Shown: positions 1 through 13,254, numbered from the stretch's first letter. The stretch: 64,000 bases of DNA from Climacteris rufus (GCA_013398175.1 VZRZ01002005.1:507813-571812), one strand, 5' to 3'. Notes: generated from the sequence alone by a model not told the origin. A program made the numbers and translations.

Positions 1-3000
1 CTGTGATTCTATGACTGATTCTTATTCACTAGGTGGCTACAGAGTCTGTTCCTCTAAGTCATAGGGTCAAAGCCATCACAGAAGATGGTTATTCAAACTG
101 CAGCCAGTGACTTGTTTCCAGGGTGCTGGCTTCAGACTAGTACTCCATAAAAAGATGCCACAACATCTGGTATGTCCTGATATCTTTGCCAGTATTCGAG
201 CCAGAGGAGCTAAGACCAGGGCTATGCTAAAAGCTTCTGTTGGCAGTGCCACACCATTTTAATGAAACGAGATCTCTTAAAACTAAGGAAGGCCATGATG
301 ATACCCCATTAAAATTGCTTTTGCTGTTAAACTGTGGATATTTACATTCACCACATAATCTGTACCAGCAAAAGCATTCTTCTACTGGTGCAACAGCACA
401 ATAATAAGCATTTGTATTATCTTTGACACACATGCAAGTGAATAGAAGTTTCTCTGGCTCACTCAAATCTGAAGTTAAGAATTACCTTTGAGATAAACCA
501 TTAACAGATAAATAAGGGGGGGGGGGGGGCTGGAAACCAGACAAGNNNNNNNNNNNNNNNNNNNNNTGAGAAAAACCAATAAAAAAAAAAAAAGGGGGGG
601 GGGGTGGCTGGAAAAACAGACAAGGCAGTAGAAAGATTTAACCTTTGAATTTTGTAAGGTTTCATTTCTATTTAGGGTTTTTATTACTAATGTAAGTCTT
701 TCCACTGTAATAATAGCAAAACTTGAAACTTACATTGCCCTAAAATGAAAACACAGATATTTCAGATTGTCCCCATATTAAGAATATCATAAGCCTTTTC
801 CAGCATTAGGCTCTGATCCTACTGGATCATTATTTATCCCTATATTATTATAAAGACTTGTCACTAGCTAGGATAGCTTACGCCAATTAGGAACAGGCTC
901 AATGACAAATAAGTAGGGAAGTAATATCTACACCGTCTCATACCAATTTAACTTCATATATTTCAAGCTCACATCTTAAATTAGGATGATATAACCTGAA
1001 TTTTAGAGAAGACCCAAGGAACCTTTTTTGAACCTGTTCTCTGTGGAACAAGATTACCTTTAGCAAACCAGAAGGTGAAGTCTGTTGCTGCTAGAAGTGT
1101 TGAACTTAGACCGATGAAGATGCTAGCACTCCAAATCAAATATTTCCTTTGTGCACTGCATGTGGTCTTGCCAGTTATTTTTCAGTATTTTCAGTTAAGT
1201 GGCCTTTGACTAAGATCAGGGGAAATTTTACATGTGCCCAGGCAGGAAAACACTGTGCTTTATAGAACAAACTCTGAGCAGACCAGATCAGGTTCCTGGG
1301 GCGATGTTTTTCACCATTATTCCCGGCTTTTTCTTAACGCTGTATTACTATTATGAGCTCCCAATCGTCTAGAGGTCCCACCACAATGTGAAGAGCATCC
1401 TGACGTCTTAGGAGTATGGTTCCTATTACACTGGTAATAGAATCATACATGATGCAGACAGAAAAATATTACGATTGGAAAAGAAGCTTTAGCTACTAGA
1501 TGATTTCTAGAGACTTTTTCATACAGCCTGTTTCTGTTTCATCATGAGCTCTCTTTGCAATGTCAGACTTCAAACTTCCATTTACCGTAAACTTCACACT
1601 CCTCCGGTTTCATTATCCACAAATGTCCCAGTCTCAGATGCTTCAAAATTCAGTAGTCTGCTGCTGTCATTTCTATGATCCATAAAATCTGTAGTTGAGG
1701 ATATTGGCTTTAACTGCAGAATTTAGATTGTACACAGCCCTTTCATTCAGGGGAATTAGTCACCTCATCTTACATCTGAGGAGAGCAATTGGTAAAGAAA
1801 GTCGTTTTTATGTAATTTCATAAGAAATTCCTAAAGGAGAAGAACCAGCTCTGGCCTTACATGAGGCAGTCAGTGGCTAAAAATTATTTGGATTAGCAAG
1901 CACTGACAAAATAACTGCAGTGGCATTTGTAGTGCCTGTAAATGTGACAGATACTGTGATTTTTGTGAGAATTTGTAGCTCTGGAAGACCCTCAGCTCCT
2001 GGGTGAATAGCACAATTTTGGGTTTAGCTAGTAAACTTTACTGATCTGAAAGGATGGATATAAATAGAAAGCCACTACCAGTATTGAACAACATACCGTA
2101 CTATGTAGCTTAAATTAGCCTCCAGACTTTACAACAGAATTTACAACAGACAGTGAATCATATCTTAAAAATAGTTCACGTTACCTCACTTCATTTAGGA
2201 TTCCATGTATTTGACATTCCAGCTACAATTTTCACATTTATTGCTCTGTGCACAACACCTGTAACAATCACCATTAAAACAAAATCTCTTGTTTATCACC
2301 TGAGATACATTTCTCTCCAAGTCTTGGGTGGATGCTTGGCTGTAGACTGGAAGCAATTCCAGATTATAAGATATGACTTGCAATAGAGAGAACATGTTAT
2401 AATGATAGAAATCGTTGTAACTCAGTATATGCTGTTTGTATTTAGAATCAAATTCAGAAAAAGAGTTTGCATGCTTATGGATGCCATATACATACGCAGC
2501 ATCCTGTATTTTAAGCAGGCACTCAAGGAAACGGCAAAGTATGGATTGCCTAATAAAGGGGATCTCTAATTGCAGAGCATGGATACATACAGAAAGTTTT
2601 GAATCTGTCTTGCTGAAGAGGAGATTGGCAAAAAGACCAGAAAGAAATAAAGGCCTCCCAAAAGTTCTCTGATCCACACTCACTGTTTTCACCTTTATGC
2701 AGTCAGTGATATCCCTGCTTCATGTTGTAACAGGCATTTCATGACATTTTCTGCTAAATCTCATTCATCTGGTTGCATCCTCCTCAGAGATCATATGATA
2801 AACCTTTGCACCACAAGACACTTGAATCTCTTTTCTATGCTATTTGCTCTGTTTCATTTTTTCTAAATGCCACTTTAACCTTTTTATATTCAGTTCTTTG
2901 AGTCTTGAACTACTGTAATCTCCTGTATGGTTTCTTAATATCCCATTCAATTAAGAGCCTGAGTTGTTATCCATTACTCATGTAATTGGCTTGTTAGCCT

Positions 3001-3361
3001 CTGATCTCATTTCTTTGCCTTAGGTGTACATGTATTTGACTAATTTCTATCATTTAGGGATGCTTTTCCTTACTTCATTAGGAGTAATGTACATACAGTT
3101 GTTGCTCAGATGCTGGTACTCAGAATCAAGATATAGGTAGCAACACCTGAGTTTCTGATGCTTTGAATATCTATACCCCCTACTGAGTTATCTGATTATC
3201 AGAAAGGAAAGCTGGAAGGGTCTGTAGAATTCCTTTATGTTGTTTTTTTTGTTGGTTTTGTTTTTATAACTGTCTTTAACAATTGCAGCTAATTGCTCTT
3301 TAAGTTACCATTAAGTGCATCATGTTTCATTTCTAATCTGATTCCAATATTTGTGTTTTAG
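1..3361 (+). other. FAT3: FAT3 intron (3' part), upstream of the giant exon
   Basis: AT-rich non-coding sequence ending in a pyrimidine-rich stretch and the acceptor tgttttag at 3361. The exon that precedes the giant exon lies upstream of the window. The stretch contains the N gap at 546-566 with poly-G tracts on both sides, described separately. An antisense open frame of 165 codons at 2195-2692 has no family resemblance I recognise and is within chance expectation for a window this size. No repeat family was recognised with confidence here. Confidence 0.85.
516..604. repeat. Poly-G / poly-A low-complexity block around an N gap
   Basis: A run of 14 G (516-529) is followed by a short unique tail. 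Then come 21 N (546-566), a run of 13 A (581-593), a run of 11 G (594-604) and a near-copy of the same unique tail. The near-identical tails (ggctggaaaccagacaag before the gap, ggctggaaaaacagacaag after it) suggest either a small tandem duplication or two unmerged copies of one locus in the assembly. Base calls inside the homopolymers should not be trusted. Confidence 0.9.
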
Positions 3362-6300
3362 GAAATACAGGAAACACATTCAAGATTGAGCCAGTTTTAG
3401 GCATAATTACATTACTCAAGGAGCCAGACTTAACCACAATGGGACAGTTTGTTTTGTCAGTCAAAGTGACTGATCAAGGTACTCCAGCACTGTCTGCAGC
3501 AGCAATTGTGCGGATATCTGTGACGATGGCAGATAACTCCCACCCTAAGTTCACTCTAAAAGAGTACCAAGCAGAGGTTAATGAAAATGTGGATATTGGT
3601 ACTTCTGTCATCTCTCTCTCTGCAATCAGTCAGTCCACATTAGTTTATGAGGTTAAAGATGGCAATGTTGATGGAGTCTTCACCATAAACCCATATTCTG
3701 GAGTGATCACCAGTCAAAAAGCGCTGGATTATGAACGTGCTTCCTCCTATCAGCTCATCGTACAGGCAACAAATATGGCAGGCATGGCATCAAATGCCAC
3801 TGTGAACATTCAGATTGTTGATGAAAATGATAACCCACCAGTTTTTCTCTCCTCTCAGTACTTGGGCAGCATAAGTGAAGCTGCTCCTGTGAACAGCGTA
3901 GTCCGGAGTGCTAGTAACAGTCCCCTCGTGATACGTGCCACCGATGCTGACAGCAACCAGAATGCTTTGCTTGTCTACCAGATTGTTGAATCGACTGCAA
4001 AAAAGTATTTCACAGTAGATTCCAGCACAGGTGCAATCAGAACAATTGCAAATTTAGATCATGAAACAATAGCACACTTCCATTTCCATGTTCATGTTAG
4101 AGACAGTGGGAATCCCCAGCTTACAGCAGAGAGCCCTGTTGAAGTAACCATTGAGGTAACTGATGTCAATGACAACCCGCCAGTCTTCAGCCAGGCCGTA
4201 TTTGAGACAGTCTTGCTCCTGCCCACATATATTGGTGTCGAAGTTCTCAAAGTCAAAGCTTCAGACCCAGATTCAGAGATCCCTCCTGAACTAACATTTA
4301 GTATAATTGAAGGCAACATGGATCATTTTTTAATTGACTCAAGCACAGGGGTACTCACCATTAAAAACAATAGTCTCTCCAAAGACCATTATATGCTAAT
4401 AGTAAGAGTATCTGATGGGAAATTTTATAGCACTGCGATGGTGACAATAATGGTAAAAGAAGCCATGGATAGTGGACTCCATTTCACGCAAAATTTTTAT
4501 TCCACTTCTATCTCAGAAAACAGCACCAATATTACAAAGATTGCTGTTGTGAATGCTATTGGCAACCGCCTCAATGAGCCTTTGAAATACAGCATATTAA
4601 ACCCAGGAAACAAATTTAAAATCAAATCCACCTCAGGAGTCATTCAGACAACTGGTGTCCCCTTTGACCGAGAGGAACAGGAGCTGTATGAGTTGGTGGT
4701 GGAAGCAAGCCGTGAGCTGGATCACCTCCGTGTTGCTCGAGTCGTGGTGAGAGTTTACATTGAGGACATAAACGACAATGCCCCAGTATTCGTAGGGCTT
4801 CCGTACTACGCTGCTGTGCAGGTCGATGCTGAGCCTGGTACCCTGATATATCGAGTGACGGCTGTTGATAAAGACAAGGGTGAAAATGGTGATGTGTCAT
4901 ACCTGCTGAAGGAAGACTATGGACACTTTGAAATTGATAGAGGATCTGGTAGCGTCACTTTAAAAGAAGCCTTCAATTCTGATTTGTCTAATATAGAGTA
5001 CTTGGTTGTCATTCTCGCAAAAGATGGTGGTAACCCATCGTTGTCTGCATCGGTAGAGCTCCCCATTACTATTGTTAACAAAGCAATGCCTGTGTTTGAC
5101 AAGCCCTTCTATACAGCTTCCGTGAATGAAGATGTAGAAATGCACACGCCGATTTTAAGCATAAATGCAACCAGTCCAGAAGGCCAGGGTATCATTTATA
5201 TCATAGTTGATGGAGATCCCTACAACCAGTTTAATATCGACTTTGATACTGGAGTTCTGAGTGTTATCAGTCCACTGGACTATGAAATAAATTCTCTTTT
5301 CAAGCTGATGGTGCGAGCCAGTGACGCCCTGACTGGTGCTCATGCTGAGGTCACTGTGGACTTGATCATTAATGATGTTAATGATAATCCTCCGGTTTTT
5401 GATCAGGTGGCTTATAATGCTACTCTGTCCGAAGCTTCTCTGATTGGGACTCCTGTACTGCAGGTTGTTGCTACTGATGCTGACTCTGACAATAACAAGA
5501 TTATACAGTATCAGATAGTCCAGGACACCTTTAACAGCACTGACTATTTCCATATAGACAGCAGCAGTGGCCTAATTTTGACAGCGCGGATGCTGGATCA
5601 TGAACTCATACAGCAGTGCAGCTTGAAAGTCAGAGCAACTGATAATGGGTTCCCACCACTAAGCAGTGAGGTTCTTGTTAGCATCTCAATAACAGATATG
5701 AATGACAACCCTCCAGTTTTTAACCAGTTAATATATGAATCGTATGTGAGTGAACTGGCACCTCGGGGTCATTTTGTGACTTGTGTTCAAGCTTCTGATG
5801 CTGACAGCTCCGATTTTGATAGGCTGGAATACAGTATCCTGTCAGGAAATGATCGGACCAGTTTTATTATGGACAGCAAGAGCGGTGTCATCACCCTTTC
5901 CAACCATCGCAAACAGAGGATGGAGCCCATGTACAGCCTAAACGTCTCTGTGTCAGATGGGCTGTTCACCAGCACAGCTCAGGTGCACATACAGATCCTT
6001 GGGGCCAACCTCTACAGCCCTGTGTTTTCACAGAGCATTTACGTTGCAGAGGTTAGAGAAAACGCTGCTCCTGGAACAAAGGTAATCCATGTGAAGGCAA
6101 CCGATGGGGATTCAGGTGTATATGGCCAGATCAGCTACTCCATAATAAATGACTTTGCCAAGGACCGATTTTTGATTGATAGCAATGGGCAGATTCTGAC
6201 CACTGAGAGGTTAGACCGTGAGAACCCGCTGGAAAGTGATATTGATATATTTTTGAGAGCCCTCGATGGAGGTGGCAGGACTACATTTTGCACTGTGAGA

Positions 6301-7435
6301 GTGATAGTAGTGGATGAGAATGACAATGCTCCTGGATTTATGACAGTTGAATACAGAGCAAGTGTCAAAGCAGATGTTGGGAAAGGTTACTTGGTGACCC
6401 AAGTGCAAGCAGTAGATCCAGATGATGGAGCCAATTCCAGAATTACCTATTCTCTGTATAGTGAAGCCTCTGCTTCAGTAGCTGATCGGCTTGAAATAGA
6501 TCCAGATAATGGATGGATGGTTACCAAGGGTAGCTTTAACCAGCTGAAAAACACAGTTCTGTCATTCTTTGTCAAAGCAGTTGATGGTGGCATTCCTGTA
6601 AAGCATTCCCTCATTCCTGTCTACATCCATGTTTTACCCCCAGAAACTATTTTGCCTTCTTTTTCTCAACCCCAGTATTCTTTCACTGTAGCAGAAGATA
6701 CCCTCATAGGTAGTACTATTGACATTCTGCATGTTTTGCCCAATCAGGGTGCTTTGTATAGCACAGTTAATGGTGTGCTACCTGAAAACAACAAAGATGG
6801 GGTTTTCATCATAGAGCAAGACACAGGGCTCATAAAATTGGATAAGAGTCTTGACCACGAAATAAATCCTGTTTTTCACTTCAAAGTTGCAGCCACGATT
6901 CAGTTGGACAAAGTAGATGTTGTGTTGACTGTGGATGTGGAAGTGAAGGTGTGGGATGTAAATGACAACAAGCCTGTGTTTGAAACAGCTAGCTATGATG
7001 CTATAATAATGGAAGGGATGCCTATAGGAACAAAACTTATCCAAGTTAAAGCAGTGGATGCAGACTCAAATGCAAATGGGCAGGTCATGTACACACTTGC
7101 AGTGGAATCTGAGCTGGAGAAGATCACAGAAGCATTCACCATTGATAGCAACAGTGGCTGGATCAGTACACTGAAGGATCTGGACCATGAAAAGGATTCT
7201 GCTTTCACCTTTGCAGTGGTGGCCTCAGATCTGGGGGAAGCTTTGTCCTTGTCATCAACCACCTTGGTCTCAGTTACTGTGACAGATATCAATGATAATG
7301 CACCTGTCTTTGAGCATGAGGTGTACAGAGGGTCGGTGAAGGAGAGTGACGCTCCAGGGGAAGTTGTGGCTGTGCTTAGCACCTGGGATGAAGACACGTC
7401 CGATGTCAATCGGCAGGTTAGCTACCATATTACAG
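3362..7435 (+). CDS. FAT3: FAT3 giant cadherin exon (window exon 1)
   Basis: This 4074-nt exon encodes 1357 whole codons plus a split codon at each end. The acceptor is tgttttag at 3361 and the donor is acag/gtaaga at 7436. It begins in mid-repeat, holds twelve complete cadherin repeats of about 100-110 residues, and ends inside the next repeat. Thirteen inter-repeat linkers are visible. Canonical ones such as VDENDNPPVF (exon residues 152-161) and TDINDNAPVF (1307-1316) carry the DxNDN calcium motif. Five are degenerate, at about residues 55-63, 365-374, 569-578, 879-888 and 1091-1100. A single very large cadherin exon is a hallmark of FAT-family genes, and the residues match FAT3 as I remember it. 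The ATG at 3439 is an internal methionine, not a start; the frame is open from the acceptor. The reading frame runs 38 codons into the intron beyond the donor. The protein segment is extracellular and mediates Ca-dependent adhesion. Confidence 0.97.
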
Positions 7436-8724
7436 GTAAGAAACAGCTCGCATGCTTTCTTCCCATAACCAGCTTTACTGAAGAACTGTGCATATGTCCA
7501 GTTTTAGGTGAATGCTTAGCAGGATTGCAGCTAAATTATCTCTGTGAATGAGACAATTACATTGATTTTTTTTTTTTTGACAGAATTTGCAGCAAAGATG
7601 AAAAGAGGGAGAGGGAATGTGTGTCTGCCTGTGTTATTCTTTCTCAAATTTCCAAGATGAATGCTTTGTGATTTGCTGCAGTGCAATGTAGTGTAACCAT
7701 CAACCCATCATAATTGATATGTCAGCTTGAAAACCATCATGACTTCATGTTTCAAACAAGGGAAAAGGAAAATTTTCTTCTTACAGAGAAAATCCTTATA
7801 TTTCCAAGCATTTAATCTTTTTTGAAATAACATTTTTCTTTTTGAGATAGGAAAGTAGATGCCAGAGCCACTTCGAAATACCACTGTTTGGAACAGGGAG
7901 TAGGGGGTATATGAATGAATTTTACATTATGAAGTGAGGGGATGCCATTTCTTATCAGCACAGATTTCTGGCCAGGGAAATAGTAATATACTTGGAAGCA
8001 CTGGTTAGCTGCCATGCATTGTTATGTACAGCATAAGGCAATTTTGATTACATTACTAACACATTTTTCAAAGCATGGTAACATTGCTCTTTCCTATTGT
8101 GTAATATTTATTATCGTTCTTTTCTCCTAGATTCAGCCTGGCTTTTGTGTAAGTATGCTATGAGTGATGGGTGCTGCAGTTGTTTTTCTGCCTCCATCTT
8201 GCATTGTCCAATAGATTTTGTTAGGGAACAACTTTATCACTTGAAATTTTGGATTCATGTTAAAGGTTTGCAAAGACTATGTGTTTATAGTTTGAATGTG
8301 TTGTAGGATATTAGAAGTAGGGGCAAAAGTAATCTTACGGGTAAACATCAGGATTTGGAGGCTTTGGGCAAGGTGCATTAGCTGCTGGTGGACCAGTTCC
8401 CACATATGTAAATAAGTAGTGTCTCATATGAGAGATTTTGGGATATTTGAAGGAGTTTGGGGATCCCAGTGTAGAAAGTACTATGGGAAATGAAAACTGT
8501 TATGTTTGTAACAAAGATACCTTAGTCACTGTGGTCATTAGCTTCGTTCTGAAGTCTTGCAGTCATCTCTTATAATGAATTATGCCTTCAGTTACATAGT
8601 GTTTTTTCTTCACGTATCTGTGCTTTTAATTTAGCAAAAGCTGGACTTTTGAATAACAACTGTCAGATGTGACTCAAAAATTAGAGATCATTCTTAGTTT
8701 CTATCACAGTTCAAAATATGTCAA

Positions 8725-8764
8725 ACATCAAAAAGATGTTTTCAGAACATCAAAAGATGTTTTC
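8725..8764. repeat. Tandem pair of short self-complementary repeats
   Basis: The unit acatcaaaaagatgttttc (8725-8743) is followed after three bases by acatcaaaagatgttttc (8747-8764). Within each unit acatc pairs with gatgt, so each could form a tiny hairpin. A related inverted piece (gaaaacattagatgt) follows about 20 bases later. No function is assigned. Confidence 0.75.
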
Positions 8765-10256
8765 CTGTTCTGTTAGCTTCTGAAAACATTAGATGTCAAA
8801 GCCCAAAACTTTCTTTAATTCCTACTGTTCAATTACTAAAGCACATGGGCTCAGAAATTCCACTGCCTTTGAATACATCATTTGAGCTTGGGAAATGCAC
8901 AAGAAGAAATTAGGTTCTTTTGATTAAAATGTCAAAATATATTAAAGTATAGTTTCACTCACAAAATAGTCTATTCACACTCAGGTTGATCTCAGGAAGT
9001 GCGCTTGAGTATTTAATGGAATCAGATTAGCTAGATGGTTATTCAAGAGCTGTGGCTTTCTGAAGGCATTTTGAGTCATAGAAACTTCTGTGAATACAGT
9101 AAACTCTGAGAAAAAACAGTACATTGAACAAAAGGAAGAAGAAAAGTTATGAGAATGACACGTGGATCCATCAGGAACAGCTTTGTGAAAAGGCATCTGG
9201 AGAAAAGTAGCACACAAAAGATAGATGGAAGAACGCATCATTTAAAAGATGAGAGAAATAAACATTCTGAGTCAGGTGTGATCAGTAAAGAGTCCTTTGT
9301 GCTCTTTTGAGAAATACAAATGCTTATTGGAGTCTTCTGGTCAACTTTTAAAAGAGGTAGATACATTCTGGTGGATAAATGAATATTCAGCTTTGGATTC
9401 CTTCAGTTAGGATTGTTTCCATAATTACTGGCAAGTAGTTACTATTTTTGAATCCACCTTCATTTTCATTTGATGGTGAGGGAAAAAAATTTTGCACTTA
9501 CCCTTTGTTATTTGTAGTTCAGTAGCAGTTGGACAAGTTCACAAAGCAAAATCGCTAAATATAAATATTAATAGAAAATCAATAAGAAGTGCAGATGACA
9601 CAAATGCACTTAGGAACCACAGTAGTTTTCTTTTGAAGGCTCATTTGAGGTCATTGCCTATATCATTTGAGGCAGTTTGCCTAAAACCAGGGCTTTTCTG
9701 ATGTCTAGCCAACCTACACCCAGCCAGTTATTACTGAGATTTAAGAGTGGTGAACTACTAAAAGCCACCAGAAAAATGTCAGCTGCCAAGACTTTGGTAC
9801 AGTAAAGTGTTTCATGTTCCTTAGTGATGTTAATTAGGCTTCATTAGGCACATAAATCTAAGGACAGGCAATAGTCTTTCAGCTTGATTCAGCTGAATAC
9901 AAGGAATATGGACTGTGTTTTGGAAGAACTGGTGTTGTGCACAGTAGGTTTTTTGCTGGGTTGATTGCCCAGTATGGGCAAAGGGATGGGTTTTTTAGTT
10001 TTTATCTTATTTTTGAGATACTGGAGTTCTGAAGAAATGGATGTTTCAGTGTTTGAGAAGGCCTTGTGCTGTGGGATGAAGAAGTTTATGCAATTTTATG
10101 GTAGTAGAGCTAAGAGGATTGGATTATTGGATTTATCATTTCAGAAGCTCAGTACACATGCAACATCTTAAAATGGGAATGGAGGATAAACCTATTGATT
10201 CTGTGTGGTGCAAATACCTAGAGTTCTAACTGGTAATTGAAAGTACCTAAATAAAA

Positions 10257-10290
10257 TTGTTTTGTTTTTTTTTTTGAATACTTATGCAGT
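10257..10290. repeat. 34-nt exact repeat, copy 1
   Basis: The copy starts with ttgttttg, continues through a run of 11 T and ends with gaatacttatgcagt. It is identical base for base to 12338-12371, including the length of the T run. The flanks of the two copies differ. It could be the end of an unrecognised interspersed element. Confidence 0.85.
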
Positions 10291-12337
10291 TAGTAAATAT
10301 TAAGTTCCCCCTCCCAGATGGGAACATTGCAGTGAAAACGGATACTGTTGGCTTCTAGTTTTCCATTCCCTTTTAGCTGCTATAATGGCCTCTGTGTGTG
10401 CTTTAGTAATGATGTGTGTCAGGATTTGTTTATTTTGGATCACTGTGTCTCTGCATTTCATTTGTATCTGGCTGTTTTCTTTCTTTATTTAAACTTGAGC
10501 TTGATTTGCCTTTGTACTATTTGCTGACTAGGGAGGGAAGGGAGAGCATTATTTAAACTTCAAGTAACAAAAGATAAAAGATACTGCTGATTCTTTCAGC
10601 CTCAAAGCCTTGCTAAAAAGTTACTGGAGTGTTTTTTGTAGCTAGCACTTCACTGTTGTGACATTCAAAGTAGAACATAAGAAAACTGCCAAAAGATTTT
10701 AAAGAATCCATTAATACATGTAGTCAGGAGGCTTCCATTTAGAAAAGCTACATTATTCAGAGTGAAAAACTAATTAATTAGAATGCCCCTAGGAAACTGA
10801 ATCTGCTTGCATATATTAGTGAAAAAGTTAATTAATCACTGCAGAATAAGATCTGCATCAAGACATATGTATAAGTACTAGGGAATGGTTTCCTGGGCCA
10901 CAGTGTGGATTTTTTTGCCTTTCCATTTTTAAGAATATTTCCTTTATGGTATTTTAATGCTTGTATCTTGTTATTTCTGTTACACTTTATAGTCCACTTT
11001 TGCCTTCCCTCAACAAAGTATAGAGCTAGTTCTGAGAAGAAAAAAAATTTTAAAAAGAAAGTGCTAGGGGAAAAAGGCATGCAGATAAACCACTATACTA
11101 TACCTACTTATTGCACAGATTTCTTGGTCATTCAGATTGATTCTTTTCTAGTGGAATAAAGGGCAGGAAAAGGGATCCCAAGGCAGTTTTTTAATACATA
11201 TTCCCCAAATTCCTAGGTATTATTTAAAAGCCATTCCATCAGCAACAAAGCAACAGTGATTTTAAAATCGCTCCAAGGTAGTGTTACTGCTAAAAGCCAC
11301 CAGCTGATTTTAATTAGATTTTACCTTTCCTCTTTTCTTAGCAATGGGATGCCCATACCTTGAGTGTATTGCTTCCTAGTTGGTCGGGACAGTTAATAAT
11401 TTCCTTTTACAAAAGGACTAATATGCAGGAAAGCCCTGATTAATATCATGAAGCAAAATAAGGATATTTAAGACCCTTTTTATTAATGGTTTACAACATT
11501 AAACTCACTATGACAAGATTACAGCCTTTTATAAAGGAGAGTTAAGCTTTTTTTATGCTGGCTTTGAACTGAATAGAGGGAATTTAATGTCAATCAGCAG
11601 GGGTCTGCCTTCTTTGAAGTCATATTCAGACTCAAGTCAGTGGACAGATTATCATTTCCTTGGATTGTATTCAGATCTGGCCAGTAGTACACATCAACAC
11701 TCTGTGTAACCCTCTTTAGGAGAAATGTGTGTTTATATGACACAACAGATTAAACGATGTGTTCTCTGGTGATTATTCCACACTGTCATAGAAGTCAGTG
11801 GGAAAAATGCTTGGTTTTGTGATCAAAAAGGGTGGTTTTCTATCAACAGAAAATATCTGTATTTGATATATCAGTTCAATGCTCTGTATGATTTAAAGGC
11901 CTTTTATAATTATAACGCCTATCTGACTAATTTTCTGGAAATCTTATTCATTACAACTTGCCTTTTTTGGCACAGTCACAGCTAGCACAAATGGTGATGC
12001 TTAACAAGAAAGATTTGCTCAGCCTGACTCAACTGACTTAGTTTTCATATTAAGTAGAAACCAGTCTATCTTGTCACTGGTAGCTAATGAAGGAGGCATA
12101 GATTACAGCCTGTGACCTCCTTTCTGCTTTTTGATGTAGAAAGAAGGTATGGAATAGACATTAGGCTTTTTTGGTTCGTTTTAAGCTCACCTTCTAGTTC
12201 AGACTTCCTCTGCCTCGTTATTTTGCTGAAAAGGTCCCTGAGAACTGACAGAACTGTGACAACAAAAGCGACATCAGAGACACTAATTGTGACAGCAGAG
12301 TCAACACAAATAAATTCAGCCTTGGGTTGTTTTGTGG

Positions 12338-12371
12338 TTGTTTTGTTTTTTTTTTTGAATACTTATGCAGT
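12338..12371. repeat. 34-nt exact repeat, copy 2
   Basis: Identical to 10257-10290 and in the same orientation, 2081 nt downstream. The sequence to the right diverges at once (cattcagtgc versus tagtaaatat), so this is a discrete shared block and not a long segmental duplication. Confidence 0.85.
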
Positions 12372-13088
12372 CATTCAGTGCAAGTACTAGAGGGGAAGGT
12401 TTACAAACCTGGTCTTTCCGTTCAGCTTGGACAGATCCCATGACACATGTCAGAATCCTGATTAATTTGCAAGCAAATGTACACTAGCATGTTTGACATT
12501 CTTGAAGGTGTTACAGGAAAGAATAAGCATTCCCTTAATAGTTTTATACCACTTTTAAATATGAGCAACATGAAAAGTAGTTCTCAGATTGCATTCCTGC
12601 ATGGAGAGCATAGGAGAAAGCTTAATATGGTGGGCAAAGAGCTGGTAGCAGTTAGCTGCAATTAAACTTCACCCAGTGGAGCAGCATGATGCTTTTTAAT
12701 ATGTCCTCAGTTTCTGTACCACATTAGTTTGCTATTACTATAGTGCTTTATTCTAAATTATTAAATGTGCAGATATGTTTTTACAGACCAAGCTGGATGC
12801 AGAAGACAGGGTACTTGGCTTTACTGGCTTTTGCTGGGGTAGAATTAATTTTCTAAATAGCATCTGCTATGGGGTTATGATTTGGATTTGTGCTGGAAAC
12901 AGTGTTGATGTCACAGGGATGTTCTCATTACTGCTGAGCAGAGCTTGTACAGAGTAAAGACCTTTTCTGCTCCTCACCCCACCCCACCAGCGAGGAGTCT
13001 AAGGGTGCACAAGGAGTTGGGAGGGACACAGCTGGGACAGCTGATCCCAGCTAACCACAGGGACCATACCATATGGTGTCATGTTCAG

Positions 13089-13098
13089 TATATAAAAG
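13089..13098 (+). promoter_or_regulatory. TATA box within the solo LTR
   Basis: The sequence tatataaaag sits in the position expected for the U3 promoter of the LTR, about 160 nt upstream of its attaaa signal. Whether it is still active cannot be told from sequence alone. Confidence 0.55.
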
Positions 13099-13254
13099 CT
13101 GAGGGAAGAAGGAGGAAGGGCAGATGTTTAGAGTTATGGCATTTATCTTCCCAAGTAACTGTCAGAGTGACAGAGCCCTGCTTTACTGGAGATGGCTGAA
13201 CACCTGCCAAGAATTCTTTTTTTTTTGCTTATATACACAGCTTTTGCTTTACCC

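Noticed and set aside
3439..3441. ATG as a possible translation start for a 1370-residue protein
   Set aside because: The frame is open from the splice acceptor at 3361, and residues before this methionine continue the cadherin repeat, so it is an internal codon of a spliced gene.
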